From: Endotrypanum monterogeii
Lineage: Eukaryota > Euglenozoa > Kinetoplastea > Trypanosomatida > Trypanosomatidae
DNA length: 64,000 nucleotides
Reading direction: 5' to 3'
Assembly: GCA_000333855.2 (NCBI GenBank)
Contig: CM007318.1
Coordinates: 501,772-565,771, forward strand
In this document: positions 26,038 through 37,462 of the stretch, one piece after another
Position numbering within the stretch: position 1 is the first letter of the stretch
How the letters are laid out: every line of letters starts with the position of its first letter
Notes under the pieces: generated by a model
What the model was told of the DNA's origin: nothing
Database searches by the model: none
Seen by the model: only the letters and a program-made list of their open reading frames with translations
Position numbers and translations under genes: made by a program

Positions 26038-28617
26038 TCAGGTGTCCGCTAGAGATGTTTCAGTCACGGAAATAGCGCATGAAATAAACTCTTTCCGCGG
26101 TGGAACTGGTGGAGAGGGAACATTCTTGGAGACACGTGTGACGGCTGACGCACCGATTATGGTGCGCAGTCGAGATGGTGCCACCGACGGCCCAGATTCA
26201 AACGAGTTGTTCGGTGACGTTGCAGCTCTAGTTTCGACACCATAAGTTGTCAGGGGTGGTCGGTGATGCTGGAGATAACTCACAGCTCTGCCAACAGCGT
26301 TTCTACCCTGGTTGTTGATCATGGCACCAGTTTTGTACTCCTGCATTCGTAGATCCTGTTGTTTACGTTTCCAGAGGCTTAGGTAGGGCATTGGTGGAGG
26401 AGACGACGAGTTCTTATTAGGCTCCCCAGGCGAGTTCTGTGATGCGACCGAGGATGATGCCGCAGCTCGGTCATGCGATTCCCAGTGGTTTTGCGCTTTC
26501 ACAGATTTTACTTCAATCATCGGAAGACTCCGATCGTGCCAAGGCACAGGCGTCCGCGGGTCGAAAAAGGCGAACGTCTCCGGTGAGTTTTGATGCCGCT
26601 CAGCGTCTTCTTGTCGCACCAGCGCGCGTGCGTAGGCCTCGTTGAAGTCGATGTAGGCGTAGTACTGCTCAACAAGCCAACCAATACGAACGGAAAGCGC
26701 TTCGCTCGTGTGGCGCGGGTTGCAGTGTAACCGCCCTTCTTCGTCCATCTTTTGAAGGAGTTGCACCACAGCAGCTGTGCGATCGAGCTCCTCTCGTGAG
26801 GCCGCCGCTTCTTCTGGGTGTGTGGCACAGAAGGTGTCATGCTCATCGAGGATGCCTATTAAATGACTGACACTCCCAGGGCAGCGCAAGGCGACAAGTT
26901 CGAGAAATTTAAGTAATGTCTCACGATCACATTCTCTCAGCCTGTCTTTGTAGGGAGGGGGAAGGGGTGAGGAATTGCCTGCTACTGCCTCAGGCATGTT
27001 CGGGCACGCATCAGCCTCGCGCGTCACTTCAGAGAGGTTCCCGGGTTGCCACTGTTCCCGCAACTTCCAGATTTCCGCGATTCCGTTTTGTGCTCGCCGC
27101 AGTACTTCAGCCTGCTCCACAACCTGCCGCTCCATGCGTGACATGAAGTCGAGGAGACAGTCGTCTTTATTCATGCGGATCGATTTGTACTCGCAGAGCG
27201 AATCGTGGTCGTAGCAGACTTCCGCACTCTGGTCGATGAGCGCCTGTAGCACTTCATGTATGTTCCTCTCGCATGCATCGATGCGCTCACGCAGTTCCAG
27301 TGAGAGTTGTCGCGCGACGACCACCGCACTCAGCGATTCGACATTGCCCTGTTCCACAGTATCGCGAAGCACGTCGTCAGCAATCTTGAGGCGTGTAGCT
27401 TGCGAGTCGAGCAAGGTCCGCTGGGTGAGAATCTTCTTCTCATATCGCTGGTGCTGCTTTCTGACGCGTTTCATTAACTGCACAAATGATTCACCAAGTG
27501 AGTCCAGCTCGTATTGTAGGCTGTTGATACACCGCGTCCGCTCCGCTTGTAGACCGTCTACATCCAATTCGTCGAAAATTTCGTGTATGGCTCCGGAATC
27601 TTGCTGGTGCTCCCGAGGGGTGGTGGACGAGGTCGGTTGTGAGTGCTCCGTTTCAGAATTTGTCGGCGACCCACCTGTCATTTGGATTGCGTGGGAGGTG
27701 CCCGGAATTGGGGCAGCCGTTTCCTTCTCTTCTTCGTTGTTGGCTCCGATGCTGTCCAGGACACTGTTGAAGATGCGGCCAAGTCGCTCTCGCTCATCGA
27801 GTTCTGCCTGTGGAATGCGATATGCCGGAGGGTGAGGATCAGTAATCAAGGCACCAATATCGAAGCTTCCATGAATTACAACCGGAGAGGTGTTTCCTTT
27901 TTTTGGTCCTCCATGCCGTCCTTCTGGTTCAGTACCTAAGGAATCCACAAGCGCATCCGATTTTTCCGTCAACACATGGGTGTCCATACCGATGTGCGTC
28001 CCGGCCCCGTTGATGTGCAGAAGAAGTCGCTGAATGCCTTCCAGCGCACAGTGAGTTACTTTGTGGGCATGCTGAAGCTTGCGCTGGCACGTGGACTCCA
28101 CAAGATGAACGTAGTTAAGCAATCGCTTAATCTCGCGACTGTGCTCCGTGCAGGAGGTGTCCAAGAATTTCTGCCAAATGCTCTCGTGCTCCAAGACCTG
28201 TTGCTTTTCAAACGCGCGGACGCCGATACTGTGAGCTTGCAGGAACGCCTTCATCAGGATAATCCGCCCCTGCTTCGACGCCACATTTGATTTTGTGAAA
28301 AGGTTTTTATTGATGGAAGCGAGGGCTTCAGCCGTGATGGCTGACATCCCCGCATTGCCGCGAGCACTAGCACCATTGCTCTTGGCTTTCTCCCCAGTTG
28401 AAGGGGAACCCACCCTGCGCTTTTTGTTTCGTTTTGCAGAGGTCGGCCTAGATGTTCTCGATGAGGGGCGACTCGCCGAACTGCCACGGACCTTGCTGCG
28501 ACTTCTAGGCGACAGCGAACCAGTTTTTTTCGACGCTCGTGTTCTGCTGACATCCCTTTCTGCAGGCGGCGAGGCGTTTCCCCGCTTTTTTTTTTGATTG
28601 TGCCGCCCAGACCCCAT
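26038..28617 (-). CDS. Coiled-coil protein with basic N-terminus, 859 aa
   Basis: ATG at 28617. The first ~90 residues are Lys/Arg/Ser-rich and disordered ('KKTGSLSPRSRSKVRGSS'). The middle (about 95-560) is mostly helical and charged with heptad-like stretches ('IDACERNIHEVLQALIDQSAEV', 'MSRMERQVVEQAEVLRRA'), consistent with coiled coils. The C-terminus (about 700-859) is polar, with 'RKQQDLRMQEYKTGAMINN'. No enzyme motif or membrane span. Kinetoplastid proteins of this type are often cytoskeletal or flagellar, but nothing in the sequence proves that. The nearest acceptor-like site (AAAG after a C10 tract, near 28695) is about 78 nt upstream. Confidence 0.78.
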   Translation of the reverse strand: MGSGRHNQKKKRGNASPPAERDVSRTRASKKTGSLSPRSRSKVRGSSASRPSSRTSRPTSAKRNKKRRVGSPSTGEKAKSNGASARGNAGMSAITAEALASINKNLFTKSNVASKQGRIILMKAFLQAHSIGVRAFEKQQVLEHESIWQKFLDTSCTEHSREIKRLLNYVHLVESTCQRKLQHAHKVTHCALEGIQRLLLHINGAGTHIGMDTHVLTEKSDALVDSLGTEPEGRHGGPKKGNTSPVVIHGSFDIGALITDPHPPAYRIPQAELDERERLGRIFNSVLDSIGANNEEEKETAAPIPGTSHAIQMTGGSPTNSETEHSQPTSSTTPREHQQDSGAIHEIFDELDVDGLQAERTRCINSLQYELDSLGESFVQLMKRVRKQHQRYEKKILTQRTLLDSQATRLKIADDVLRDTVEQGNVESLSAVVVARQLSLELRERIDACERNIHEVLQALIDQSAEVCYDHDSLCEYKSIRMNKDDCLLDFMSRMERQVVEQAEVLRRAQNGIAEIWKLREQWQPGNLSEVTREADACPNMPEAVAGNSSPLPPPYKDRLRECDRETLLKFLELVALRCPGSVSHLIGILDEHDTFCATHPEEAAASREELDRTAAVVQLLQKMDEEGRLHCNPRHTSEALSVRIGWLVEQYYAYIDFNEAYARALVRQEDAERHQNSPETFAFFDPRTPVPWHDRSLPMIEVKSVKAQNHWESHDRAAASSSVASQNSPGEPNKNSSSPPPMPYLSLWKRKQQDLRMQEYKTGAMINNQGRNAVGRAVSYLQHHRPPLTTYGVETRAATSPNNSFESGPSVAPSRLRTIIGASAVTRVSKNVPSPPVPPRKEFISCAISVTETSLADT

Positions 28618-30578
28618 CTTCTCTTACGTACAGATTTTTTTTTTGTTCAGTATGCTCGTGATTCTTTGCGTGCGCGTGTGATCTTCTCTTGAACCTTTGG
28701 GGCGGGGGGGGGGTCGCGGCGGGGTGCCTTAACAATTGAGGCTTCTCTGTGGGTGGTGAGAGCGAGGGGAGCCCGAACCACAAGGTGTCTTCTTGGATCA
28801 AAAAAAAAAAAATCCGTCTGAAGTCGCTGCTTTTCGTCGGATTGTAAGAGAGAGAAGTCAAGCACGATAGGGTGAATAGCGTGTCAGAGGAGATATGAGG
28901 TGCAATAAGAGCACAACAGCGCGTTCAGGACGGGGGAGCGTTGCACACGTCAAGTACATTTGTGTACAAGTTCACGTTTTTTTCTACTCCCCGATCTCCC
29001 TCCACCACACAGGTAGAGTACCTCTCCGAGAAGGTAGAGTCATCCATATTTAAATGGAGGGGGAGCAAGATTGACCATAACGCTTTTTTTTTTTTGAAAG
29101 GTTGAGAAGCATCCGATCCGGGAGAGGAATAGGAGTCGGGAGTACAAGGGAGCAAGTTTAACACGTGAACATAAACATACATCCAAATAAAACACACGGA
29201 GGTAATCAAGGATACCCCATGCAGAAGAGAGAGACGAAAGCAAGAACGGCTCAATTCTTCCGTTGACGATCATCAACACCAATTGTGCAATCACAAAAAA
29301 AAAAAAACGATACGACAACACAAACCAGAAGGACTAAGTCAGCAACATCAACAACAACAACAAAAAACAGAGTGATAGCGCGAGGAACAGAAGAGGCCCT
29401 CCCAAAAAACACAGAAAGGGAATAAAAAGGAGAAAAGCAAAATGGCAATGAGGAGGAGAGGAGGGTATAGCGCTTTGTTTGTCAGATACGTGTTCGCATG
29501 TGTGTGTGTATGTGTCTACTTGGTTTGAGGGGCCAAAGGCAAACATTCTACTTCAGATATGTTGGTCAGCGAACATGTGGGGTCACGAGGGGAAAAAAAA
29601 ATGAGACGGCGCACAGGATATCAACGCGCGCGCGCGAAGACATAAGTTTATGTACACCTAATGGAAACCAGAGAGAGGCGGTCTTGCGAAGAGGAGAGGT
29701 GCGATGTCCGAGGTGTTCTTGTCGATGGCATGTTGTTGTCAGAGAAGGGAAAACAGAGAGTGTGTATGTGTGTCTCTGTGTGTGAAAGAAACAGTTCCTT
29801 TTCCGTGTTCCATTGGCTCCGATTTGTACAAGATGAGGTTAGACTGGGGAAAAAATGACTGGCACAAAGATACCCGTACGAAGACATGCACCGAAGATAG
29901 GGATGTTAAGGAGATGGTGGTACTGCTGATTTTGATACTATGACAGGGATGGAAAGCATTACACACACACACACACACACACAAAATTCAAACTATCCAC
30001 CAACCCTGACAAAATAGCGACGCACTGCAGGAGGTCAGGGGAGTGACAAAAAAAGAAAAAATTACCAAATGGGGCCGGTCGAAGCACCGATTACATGTGG
30101 GGTACACATGAATTGCCGTTTCACGTGCATCGTGCGCGTTTTTACATGGAAAATTATTGTCAATGTGCGTACACTAGATAAGTGTGTGTCGTGAACGTCG
30201 ACGCCCATTCATGCACACAAACAGGAGTGTGCGCGAGGTCGGGGTCGCGGTCGGGGGGGGGGGAGTGGAGTGGTGGTGCGTGAGTCTTTTTGAGTACCGT
30301 GAATGCCTCTTACTTACTCCTGTTAACGAAGATGGAGATGTCCACGTCCGTGTGGAGTAGGATGCACAAACGCAAATACAAGCACGTGTGAACCGACGCG
30401 AAAAGGGAAAGCATGCCACAAGGGGGGTGGGGGTGGGAGGAAAGATCGATGGGGCATCAAGCTGTAAACCATCTAAAGTGGGCCTAGTCGGCAACAAATA
30501 CACCATCGCCCCCCTCTCTATATATACATACATATATACATATATATATATATACACACACACAGAAATTGTTTTTAC

Positions 30579-30612
<34 letters not shown>

Positions 30613-31119
30613 GTATGTGATTAGAGGAGCATCATGTCTAAAAGGTAAGCAGAACAAAGAAGGGAATATTCGTAGGTTTAGTTAGACTCGAGCACCCACA
30701 CACGCATTTAACACCAGTCTTGTCAGAGGTATCGGACATTGGGGTGGGAAAGTGAGAAGCGATACGTGTGCATCACCTTTCCCCATCCCATATATATATA
30801 TATATATATATATGTATGGGTGTCCATGCGTGCCGTTTATTCAGTGAAGAAAAGGTGTGTGTCTGTGCGCTCACGCTGGATGAAGATCACGAGGAGGGAG
30901 GGAGACGGTGGTCACCATATTCTCCAGACTTTGTGCATCAACTCAGCAATTTTTTTTTTTCGTTCGTTTAGGTCAGGGCTCTTGATTGGGGAAGCACCTA
31001 ATGCAGCGATGCGAGCCAAACATGAGAAAAAAGAGCGCCGCACCTTCTCCAGGTGGATGTACCTCCCTTTCTTCCCTACTTGTCTCGTCATGCCTTGGTT
31101 TCACGTTGCTGCAGAGACC
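28618..31119. other. 2.5-kb spacer rich in simple repeats
   Basis: Contains a C/G tract at 28703-28712, A runs (28801-28813, 29294-29306), (CG)n at about 29627-29637, (CA)n at 29961-29983 and 30581-30610, mixed TA/CA tracts at 30518-30565 and (TA)12 at 30790-30813. Short frames encode only repeat-derived peptides. No gene, tRNA or snoRNA could be recognised, though small RNAs cannot be excluded by eye. Confidence 0.5.
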
Positions 31120-33498
31120 CTAGTATTCCCCTGCGTCTTGGACGAGGCAGTACAAGTGCAGTGGTTTTTTAGGAGTTGGATTTTTTTTCGCACCCGCCAA
31201 TAAGAGGTTTTCATTTAGAGGGGATTCTTTTATTCCTGCTGCGTTGACGCCGCTGCCTCGAGTCGAGACGTCTTGCTGCTGGTCCCGAGACTGGCGCGAG
31301 TGGGTTGCAGAAGATGGGGAGGGCTTTCGGGTCGTGCTGATCTCTGCTAGAGAGACGAGGTCAGCAGGGTCCATGTCGTCGTGCTCGAGCATGATGGTGA
31401 TACGGGTGGAATAACGTGGCACTGTCGAAACTGATCTTACAGCGTAGTCCCTTATCTTGGACTCCAGGTCTGGGTTTGGGACGGTCGATGTGCCAGGTGC
31501 GCACGTGCCGATCCACGCTTCGCGGCGCGGCACGCAGCTTGCGCAGACTGTCAGCAGCGGCCTGACTGCGAATGGAGAGGCGAGAAAGCTAGGCTGCTCC
31601 GGGACCGATGGGTCGGGGGCAGTCTGCATGACCATCTCACTGCTGTACATTGATGGATCGGGGATCGAAAAAGGCGGAATCGTATTGTCGCCGTCGTCCT
31701 CTTCCCCTTGGGCGGTGAGCCAATCGGCGGTGCTGTCGCCCTCGGAGGTACCCGACTCGAATGCTCCCTTGCCTTGCGGCATACTACGAACAATGGCGCG
31801 AAGGACCGAAGAAATGCTCTTGCACCATCCACTACCCATAGCGACCGTCAAGTCTGTCTGATGAGGATCATGGAAGCGCACCCGGGTGATGGCGTGATAG
31901 TGAGCAGGTACAACATAGCGGGACTGCGTCTCCTCGGCACGGCGCACCGCTTCCTTTTTCCATGCATGCAAGGCGAGAATGCGTTCCAGGGGGGAAAGGG
32001 ATGGCTGCTGTGGGAGAGGCGGTGTGGAGATGGGATCAGAGGTCGAGGAAGGGTTCGCAGCGCGAGAGCTGCCACGGCGCCGTCCGCGGCGACCACGAGT
32101 TTTACCTTCCCGCTGCTCCGAAGTGGTCGCTTCGCCGGATGTTACCGACTGAGAATCGACGCATTCGCTCTTGTCAGTGGCTGCCACAGAGGGCATCTGA
32201 AGGTGCAGTGGCGGTACAAGCTGTTCCATTTCACGAACGTGGATGAAGACTGTATTGGAGGCGAGCTGCTCTGCGCAGAGGCGTTGTCGAAGCTCAAGGA
32301 ACTGTTTTTCCGAAAGTGCAGGAAGCGCATAGGTGCCAGAGGCGGCACGGTTGCTGTTGCCCCCCCTCTCCTGCACAACGCTCATCGCCGATGTAGAGTG
32401 GCTCTGGTTAACATCTCCCCCAATAGCTTTGACGGCGCTATGCGCCGGTGCCTGCGCGCGGTTTAGGTCTTTCACGTACATCTTTAGCTGCTCCTCGCTA
32501 CGCGGGAGAGCAGTGAAGAGAAATGACACGGATCCTGAAACCATGATCAGCTTGGTGATACTGCTTCGCTCAGCGACACGCTGCTCCTCTGTGCGGGGAG
32601 TGGTGTCGATTAGTTTGTGCGCGTAGTAGACAGGCTGCGGTATGCCGCAGAGAGAGGATGGCCTCAAATGCGTGGTATCCAAGGTACTAGTTGCGACTGT
32701 CACGGTGGGCTCCAACCGATCGGTTGCATCACCTGCAGGATCGGAGGAAAAAGAAGAACCACTCCATTGATGCTTTCCACGCTTTTTCCCCTTCGAGGGC
32801 GAAGCAGAAATACCGATCTCCTGTTCGCCATCGACAACAGAATGTGCTTGCGACTCCAGCGATGGTAGGGTAGTCGAGACATCGCCGTGGCTTTTGCGTG
32901 AAGGCGCGACGAACGGGGAGGCGGCAGTGACCGTTGATGAAATATTTTCGCAGCGTGTCGTATTAGGGGTATTTGTCCCCTGCTTTCTGCGACCTCGTTT
33001 GACCGTCTTGGGCCTGGTCTGATTGTCTTGACCTGTCGCTCTATGCAGTACTGACCGTGTCGTTCCGCTTTCTGCTCCCACGGCGGACTCCGACGACGAC
33101 GTCGTGAGAGGTAGCGGGCCTGCGGCAGCCACAGTATCTAGCGCGGATTTTGCCACGCCTCCAGAGACACTGTAGTCGGCCGCTGTCTTTTGCCGTGCTT
33201 GCTTGTGGTTGGTCTGACCACTGGAACGTGGCGATGCCACAGAGGCCCCGGAGTTGGTGGGCTGGTGCTGCTTGAGAAGAGCAGTCGTAGTGCTATAACC
33301 ACGGCAGCCACGATGCTCTATAGGGCAACCTCTGGATGCCAAGGGCAAGGACCATCGGATTGCATGATCATGAGAGTGTCTATGGAGGGAAGTACTGCAG
33401 CGCGACTGCGCTACAGTAGAGGCATCGACAGCAGCGCTAACGCCAGCAGCTGCACGATGGAGGATTAACGAGCGCATAGGACGGGTACCACACAGCAT
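31120..33498 (-). CDS. Unrecognised, probably mitochondrial protein, 792 aa
   Basis: ATG at 33498 (a longer reading would need a TTG at 33555). The N-terminus 'MLCGTRPMRSLILHRAAAG' is basic, Ser/Ala/Leu-rich and free of acidic residues for over 60 residues, as in mitochondrial targeting sequences. Two Lys/Arg-rich blocks ('KRGRRKQG' and 'KTRGRRGRRRGSSR') separate more ordered helical parts ('FLELRQRLCAEQLASNTVFIHVREMEQL', 'LERILALHAWKKEAVRRAEE') and strand-rich parts ('YHAITRVRFHD', 'RYSTRITIMLEHDDMD'). Basic patches plus organelle targeting would suit an RNA-associated mitochondrial factor, but that is inference. No catalytic motif seen. Confidence 0.72.
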   Translation of the reverse strand: MLCGTRPMRSLILHRAAAGVSAAVDASTVAQSRCSTSLHRHSHDHAIRWSLPLASRGCPIEHRGCRGYSTTTALLKQHQPTNSGASVASPRSSGQTNHKQARQKTAADYSVSGGVAKSALDTVAAAGPLPLTTSSSESAVGAESGTTRSVLHRATGQDNQTRPKTVKRGRRKQGTNTPNTTRCENISSTVTAASPFVAPSRKSHGDVSTTLPSLESQAHSVVDGEQEIGISASPSKGKKRGKHQWSGSSFSSDPAGDATDRLEPTVTVATSTLDTTHLRPSSLCGIPQPVYYAHKLIDTTPRTEEQRVAERSSITKLIMVSGSVSFLFTALPRSEEQLKMYVKDLNRAQAPAHSAVKAIGGDVNQSHSTSAMSVVQERGGNSNRAASGTYALPALSEKQFLELRQRLCAEQLASNTVFIHVREMEQLVPPLHLQMPSVAATDKSECVDSQSVTSGEATTSEQREGKTRGRRGRRRGSSRAANPSSTSDPISTPPLPQQPSLSPLERILALHAWKKEAVRRAEETQSRYVVPAHYHAITRVRFHDPHQTDLTVAMGSGWCKSISSVLRAIVRSMPQGKGAFESGTSEGDSTADWLTAQGEEDDGDNTIPPFSIPDPSMYSSEMVMQTAPDPSVPEQPSFLASPFAVRPLLTVCASCVPRREAWIGTCAPGTSTVPNPDLESKIRDYAVRSVSTVPRYSTRITIMLEHDDMDPADLVSLAEISTTRKPSPSSATHSRQSRDQQQDVSTRGSGVNAAGIKESPLNENLLLAGAKKNPTPKKPLHLYCLVQDAGEY

Positions 33499-35980
33499 GT
33501 CGCGGAGAGAAACAAAGGCGGAGAGGGAGAGAACGAGGGCTTTAGGCGAACACAATGGCGGGGGAGGGTTAGTCGACTGATGAGCTCAAAAAAAAAAAAA
33601 TGACGAGGACAGAGACGAAAATAAAACCGAAAATAGTAGAGAACGAAGAGGGATGGTGGAGACAAACAGCGACACAGACTTCGGCGGTGTATTGGGTGCA
33701 GGTGTGTGTGATTGGGGGGGGGGCCAGTCGCACAAACGAAAAAAAAACTACACAGTAAAGGAGTTAGGAATAAAAAAATGACAACAAAACAGCAGCACAA
33801 AAATGCGCAATGAGGCAGCGGAAAAAAAGGGGGTGATGTGAGTGGGGAAACACGCGCTGTCCTTCTTTGGTTCCTTTTTTATATGTGTAATTATCGTGAT
33901 CACGTCGGTACTTCAGATGTCTGCTGAGGAAGAGCGAGAAGGGCGAAGTTGAGGACGACGGTGTGTGTGTGTGTGTGTGTGTGTGCTGTTTGTATATAAA
34001 TAGTCTATGAGGGTGTAACAATGGTTGCGTTGGGTGAGTGCAGAACAAGAGAAGAATAGGAAAAAAGGGAGGGGCTCGGGGACCAAGGCGGCAAAAAACA
34101 CACACACACAAAGACAGGCAAAAACGCAGCAGCACTTGCACAGAAGAGCAAACCAATAATAATGCTGACGATCAACAAGTTACTGTACTCAAAAATGTGG
34201 GTATATATATATATATATACATGCGTGTGTTTGCGGCGGGAGGAAGAATAAAAACACACACACAAGTACGACGGAGGCGAGGGATCGTGAATCGAATGCC
34301 AGGATCGACGAGCCTGTCTACTATCTCCCTTTCCTTTGCAAAAAAAAAAACAAAAAAAAACAGGTGATGCGTATGGTGCGCCGTACAGTAAAGTCCAAGA
34401 CGAAGCAAAAGAAAAATATAAATAAGGAGCAGAGGTAACAAGAGAAAGAGTGTGCAGCGTTTTTTTTTTTTTTTTCGTTGTGTGCCTGTCTGTTTGCCGT
34501 ATTGAGAGTACGAGTACACTCTTTTCACCCCCAAAAGACCTTCAGTGGCTACGCTGGTATAGCTCGATTGAATAATAATAAAGGGGGCAGAGCAAAGGGG
34601 GTTAGAAAGGGGGGATGTGAGTGCTCGTCCAATGAGAACAAAAGGGTAGACAACATACACACACCCACACCCGCATAAATAAATATAAATATATAATTAT
34701 GCAGTTACCGCATCCACGAACCGCGGGTCGTGAAAAGGTAAGGACTCGGCAAAATGTTAGCTGTTCGCGCCAAGAAGAAGAGCACTAAGTAAACGCCCGT
34801 TGTATCACCACCCTGGATATCTTTTTATATTTCGGAATTTTTTTTTCTTCGTTGACTCTATGAAATGTGGTGGTATGGAGTACTGTTGCTGCTCAGTAAA
34901 TAAATAAATAAATATATATATGTGCGTGTGTGTGAGAGGGTTTTATTTTCAGTGCACGTGTTCAGGTATGGAATGGGCGCAAAAAGAGAAAAAATATAGG
35001 GGAGAGAACAAGGAAGATAATAAACACTCAGATATCAAGTGTGTGTCAAGAGGAGCACCCGGGGATGGAGCCAGGGGGGGGGGGGAACAAAGCTGGAAAT
35101 GACTCGCCACATTGTGCTGCAACAGCAGCAACAGTTGCCTGTGGTTATCCAGGAGGTCGCAAGGAATTCCTATAAAAATCGTTGCGATTATTTAGTTACC
35201 CGTCGGTCACTCTCGTTATCATACATCTGTATGCTTCGTATTTTGTTTATATTTTATTCGTGCATTACCCCTTTAAGACTTGTGGCGCTGCTGCGAACGT
35301 ACACACACACGCACACACACAGGCAAACATATACACACACACACACACACAGACTATATATGTGGGGCTTTTTTTTTGTGTTTTCCTTCTTTTTTCTTTG
35401 TTTGTTTCCAAAGTCGTTGTGGTTTCCGAACACAGCCTGTTTGGCCACAAAGGGTCGTTAGTCTACACCCCGTTGAGGGAGTTGGGAAGTGTCCAACAAT
35501 GGGAACGACGAGAGGAGACAAACAGAGGCGCCAATGATAGAGGGGGTTCCTCAAAAGAGATGTTTCTCCCGTGCCATCCCTACCGACGCAAAAAAAAAAA
35601 AAAGACACACCTACCCGAACAGTAACATCAGAACGCTACCAGCAGACGTCTTTGGGAGAGAAAGAAGCGGGCATCCGGTGGCGAGAAGCCAAACACAAGC
35701 GAAATTAAGTACTGTAAAGAGTGTCGCACATGCACCGACACACATACACGGACGGAGTGTGCTGAGAAATGTGCAGGTGAGGGGGAGGGGGGGGGGAGGG
35801 CCCTCTTGTACAGAAAGAGGGAGAGGGTCAATAACTCAAAGAGCGTAGTAAAGGTAAAAGCTGCGTATAGGCACGAAAAAAGAAAAAAAAACGAATTAAA
35901 AACTGGAGCCAGCACAAGGGGTGAGAGGTACGACATTTGTGGTACGGGAGGGTGTCTGATTTGCGATGAGTGGCCCAAAG
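33499..35980. other. 2.5-kb spacer rich in simple repeats
   Basis: Contains an A13 run at 33588-33600 with AG candidates (about 33577) for the downstream gene, (GT)12 at 33961-33984, (TA)n near 34202-34219, T15 near 34460-34475, (AAAT)n at about 34899-34913, (CA)n tracts at 35301-35352, and G9 runs. Frames here are Phe/Leu or Cys-Val repeat strings. No gene recognised. Confidence 0.5.
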
Positions 35981-37462
35981 CTACTCGGTCTCGAGGCCCA
36001 GTAGTGGGACACGGGGAAGTGGCTGCTGCAGCTTTGCCTTTTTTTTCCGCATCTGTTCAAGACTTGCGTCAAACGCACGAGTGCCCGCAACGAATTCGGG
36101 CAGCGTCAGAGTAGCGGCGCGAGCGTCGTCACGGTGAAAGAAGAGGTGTGACTGCAGTTGCGCCGCGCTGATCACGTCTGGTGGAACATTTTTGCCGAAC
36201 TCCTCCACCATGTCTTCCGTTGCATCTGGAAAGAATTTTTGATACATGCGTTTCGACTGCTCCACATCGAGGAGCCCGATTTCAACCTTGACGTCTGCTC
36301 GGCCGGGCCGAATCAGTGCTGCATCAAGCAGCTCCACGTGGTTTGTTGTCATGAACACTAGGCGGCCCTCCTGAGCGCCGACACCATCGAGCGCGTTAAG
36401 AAGACCGCTCATGGTAACGTTGCACTCGTTGCTGAACGCGCGGTCAATGTCTTCTAGAAGAACAATGGTGTCCACACGTGCGTCGTTCAGCAGAGATGTG
36501 AGCGACTCGTCATTGAGGTTACGGTTCGACAAATTAAGGAGTGAGATGGAAAGGCGCAGCTCACCTGCAAGCGCCATGACAAAGCTTGTCTTGCCGCAGC
36601 CTGGAGGGCCGTGCAGGAGATACCCGCGGCGGTACGGCACCCCCAGCTGCTTGTAAAAAGAGCTAGAGTTGAGAAATTTATTGACGTCAGACAATATGAA
36701 CTCCGACATACCCCCCGGTAGTACGACGGATTGGATGGCGCGCCGTGATCGCGGCCGGGGTTGGCGCGTCCAGCTACTCCCACCATTCATATACACCACG
36801 GTGTGATCGCTGTCTTCTTGCTCAGCGAACAGTTGAGCCTGCTTCACGACGTTCTGCAGCACCGCCGCACTCGTGCCAATTGTTGTAAACTCCAGTGTTT
36901 CGAAGAGGGCATCGTTGTAGCCGGGGCTGACGTTATCGCGGCGCCGCCGCGTCAGTGTCAGTGGGCGGCCCTCGTAAAAAAAATAGTGCCGCTGATTCGG
37001 ACACGGTCCGAAGAGACACTCCGTCCGGGTGCGGTCACTCGACGAGTAGTCCAGCGACGCCGACCGTGTCAAAACCGACATTTGCTGCACTTTGAATGTT
37101 TTTTGCTGGGACAGCCAACGCAGAATCCATTCATAGGCGTTATCACGGTTCGATACCTCCAGCGAGACGACGAACTTCCTCTTCATGAGAGCTTGGAGCA
37201 TTACTGCTGCTTGGCGACCAAAGGCACCACCCACAGTGAGCACCCAGAGGCCGGCACCGGCGCTAAAGTAGGGGTTGCTGAGTAGCGGCCCGATAGTACG
37301 CGCAAAGATGGTGTTGGAGCGGTCCCATCCTTCCGGAAGAAGTCCAGCGAGGTCAATCTGTGGTTGCGGTACACCGCTTGTGTTCGCTTGTCTGAGATCC
37401 GCGTCCGTGGCGGTGGCAGACGCTGTGGAATCTGTGAGGTTGCCGGGGGCTTGGGAGAACAT
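35981..37462 (-). CDS. BCS1: BCS1-type mitochondrial AAA-ATPase (Rieske Fe-S protein translocase)
   Basis: 493 aa from the ATG at 37462. A single membrane span (about 66-88) precedes a BCS1-specific region (about 90-250, 'KRKFVVSLEVSNRDNAYEWIL', 'LTLTRRRR', 'VLPGG') and the AAA domain: Walker A 'GPPGCGKTS' (285-293), Walker B 'TIVLLEDID' (332-340), 'SGLLNALDG' (352-360), sensor-1 'TTNH' (372-375) and 'RPGRAD' (385-390). BCS1 moves the folded Rieske protein across the mitochondrial inner membrane for complex III assembly. All ATPase motifs are intact; length is close to the yeast and human proteins (420-460 aa) plus an N-terminal extension. The acceptor is about 42 nt upstream. Confidence 0.93.
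   Translation of the reverse strand: MFSQAPGNLTDSTASATATDADLRQANTSGVPQPQIDLAGLLPEGWDRSNTIFARTIGPLLSNPYFSAGAGLWVLTVGGAFGRQAAVMLQALMKRKFVVSLEVSNRDNAYEWILRWLSQQKTFKVQQMSVLTRSASLDYSSSDRTRTECLFGPCPNQRHYFFYEGRPLTLTRRRRDNVSPGYNDALFETLEFTTIGTSAAVLQNVVKQAQLFAEQEDSDHTVVYMNGGSSWTRQPRPRSRRAIQSVVLPGGMSEFILSDVNKFLNSSSFYKQLGVPYRRGYLLHGPPGCGKTSFVMALAGELRLSISLLNLSNRNLNDESLTSLLNDARVDTIVLLEDIDRAFSNECNVTMSGLLNALDGVGAQEGRLVFMTTNHVELLDAALIRPGRADVKVEIGLLDVEQSKRMYQKFFPDATEDMVEEFGKNVPPDVISAAQLQSHLFFHRDDARAATLTLPEFVAGTRAFDASLEQMRKKKAKLQQPLPRVPLLGLETE

Noticed and set aside
28618..31119. tRNA, snoRNA, CRISPR array or retroposon in long spacers
   Set aside because: No tRNA arm motifs, spaced direct repeats or reverse-transcriptase-like frames were recognised; repeats are simple tandem tracts.
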